Made by a program: the position numbers and the translations under genes. Shown piece by piece: positions 63,199 to 64,000 of a stretch of 64,000 nt of DNA. Numbering within the stretch: position 1 is the first letter of the stretch; each line of letters opens with the position of its first letter. Under the pieces are notes generated by a model. That model was not told the origin of the DNA, did no database searches, and saw only the letters and a program-made list of their open reading frames with translations. Source of the DNA: Nostoc sp. UHCC 0870 (GTDB lineage: Bacteria > Cyanobacteriota > Cyanobacteriia > Cyanobacteriales > Nostocaceae); NCBI RefSeq assembly GCF_022063185.1, contig NZ_CP091913.1, positions 4,104,001 to 4,168,000 on the forward strand. Direction: 5' to 3'.

Positions 63199-64000
63199 AT
63201 GCAGCAGTATTCAAGTTTACCAGAACAAAACTCACAGGTAGATGCCACAATCCAACAACTTCGCGCTGAGTTATGGCTGGAACGCAGCTTGAACCAGCTA
63301 CAACGCCGCCTTAATGATTGCTTGCTTGTTGTTTTGACAGATGTCGCCCAAACCAACAGCCCAGAAGCAGAAATTTGGCAAACTGTGGCGAAGGAGATCA
63401 GCATGGCTTTAAACAATAGCGGGGTAGCTATTGCTCTATGCCAACCACAAGATACAGTTGGTAAAGTTTACTATATTTCTTGCCCACCATCTGTTGATTC
63501 ACAAGCCCCAGTTGTAGAATTGATGCTGAAAAATGGCAAAACACTGCCATTGAAATTGCAAACAGAAATTAAAGTTAAAGATTTACATGATTTAGAAACG
63601 CAAAAACCGCCTCAAGCTTGGCGATTGAATGATGAATCCGGTGAAGTGATTGGATGGTTACTAATGGCTGTTAGTAAACTGACAACCGCACAAATGCAAC
63701 TGATTCCGCAATTAATGACCAAAGCAGCCAAGCATTGCGTTCAAACATTAGTTCAATTTCAACATATACAATCTTTACAGCAGCGATCGCAGCATTTTGT
63801 AGACTCTAATCAAGAATTAAAGCGGACAAATCAACTCAAAAACCAGTTCCTAGCCAACACCAGCCACGAAATCCGTACCCCACTCAGTTCGATTATTGGT
63901 TTTACTCACTTGCTTTTAGCCCAAGGCTACGATCCTACGAGAGAACGTCAACGTGAGTATTTAAATATTATTCAGTCCAGTGGTAAACACCTCCTAGCTT
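63199..64000 (+). CDS. Histidine kinase, 5' part (continues beyond window)
   Basis: 267 residues visible from the ATG at 63199, preceded by an in-frame stop at 63190; a TTG two codons earlier is possible. The N-terminal part has coiled-coil-like QLRAELWLERSLNQLQRRL, then a GAF-like region (residues about 30-180), a second helical stretch and the HisKA start FLANTSHEIRTPLSSIIGF with the phospho-His near residue 224. The ATPase domain lies outside the window. It is the start of another sensor kinase; signal unknown. Confidence 0.85.
   Translation, partial: MQQYSSLPEQNSQVDATIQQLRAELWLERSLNQLQRRLNDCLLVVLTDVAQTNSPEAEIWQTVAKEISMALNNSGVAIALCQPQDTVGKVYYISCPPSVDSQAPVVELMLKNGKTLPLKLQTEIKVKDLHDLETQKPPQAWRLNDESGEVIGWLLMAVSKLTTAQMQLIPQLMTKAAKHCVQTLVQFQHIQSLQQRSQHFVDSNQELKRTNQLKNQFLANTSHEIRTPLSSIIGFTHLLLAQGYDPTRERQREYLNIIQSSGKHLLA

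Overview
The window reads as chromosome from a filamentous heterocyst-forming cyanobacterium of the Nostoc/Anabaena group. Evidence is the very frequent HIP1 octamer GCGATCGC, a complete beta-carboxysome operon, photosystem II and high-light-inducible genes, a primary sigma factor and FAD-type glycolate dehydrogenase of cyanobacterial type, and many short heptamer repeats (TAATGAG, GAATTTT, CCCCAGT, CCCCTACA) filling spaces between genes. Assignments rest on reading the translated sequence and remembered family signatures; no database search was run.

Layout. 1-6.1 kb is accessory: the 3' end of a NACHT-type NTPase fused to a truncated FGE-like segment and a C-terminal GUN4 domain, a gene remnant, a PIN-type toxin-antitoxin pair, a Uma2 nuclease, a small membrane protein and a MuiA-like protein. 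6.2-17.8 kb is the inorganic-carbon locus: on the minus strand ccmK2-ccmK1-ccmL-ccmM-ccmN-ccmO followed by a LysR regulator of the CmpR/CcmR type, and divergently on the plus strand ndhF4-ndhD4-cupB, the CO2-hydrating NDH-1 module. CO2 converted to bicarbonate by NDH-1/CupB would feed the carboxysome whose shell and Rubisco-organising proteins are made next door. 17.8-22.5 kb holds two serine/threonine kinases bracketed by direct copies of the Uma2 gene.

22.5-31.9 kb has a methylenetetrahydrofolate-reductase-like gene, trpS, a secreted protein with two nearly identical CAP domains, a proline iminopeptidase, a PEP-CTERM protein, a DUF429 protein and glucan phosphorylase. A 1.75 kb gap follows with a decayed gene and palindromes. 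33.6-43.6 kb has a hexapeptide acyltransferase, the tiny psbI gene, an LptD/DUF3769-like outer-membrane protein, a two-kinase signalling pair (one with a likely two-cysteine cyanobacteriochrome GAF domain; the other with a C-terminal frameshift) and a SagB-type dehydrogenase.

44-53.4 kb is largely housekeeping (HLIP, rpoD/sigA, gyrB, miaA, glcD) with an AT-rich SGNH hydrolase and long untranslated leaders. 53.6-64 kb has a GHL10-like glycosyl hydrolase, a membrane protein, a second cyanobacteriochrome-like kinase, tRNA-Lys(CTT), an orphan small ORF, an AraC-Dps-pirin stress group, a 44-residue membrane peptide, a LivH-type permease and the 5' part of another histidine kinase.

Mobile or repetitive DNA is a strong theme: a 61-bp palindromic element (2 copies), a GGACTAAAGTCC hairpin (3 copies), a TIR element with GAATAGACCTCTTGCA ends (3 copies, two partial), a TIR element near 22.3 kb, tandem duplications in coding and non-coding DNA, and a small in-frame insertion in one Uma2 gene. 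No insertion sequence with an intact transposase, no CRISPR array and no rRNA were seen.
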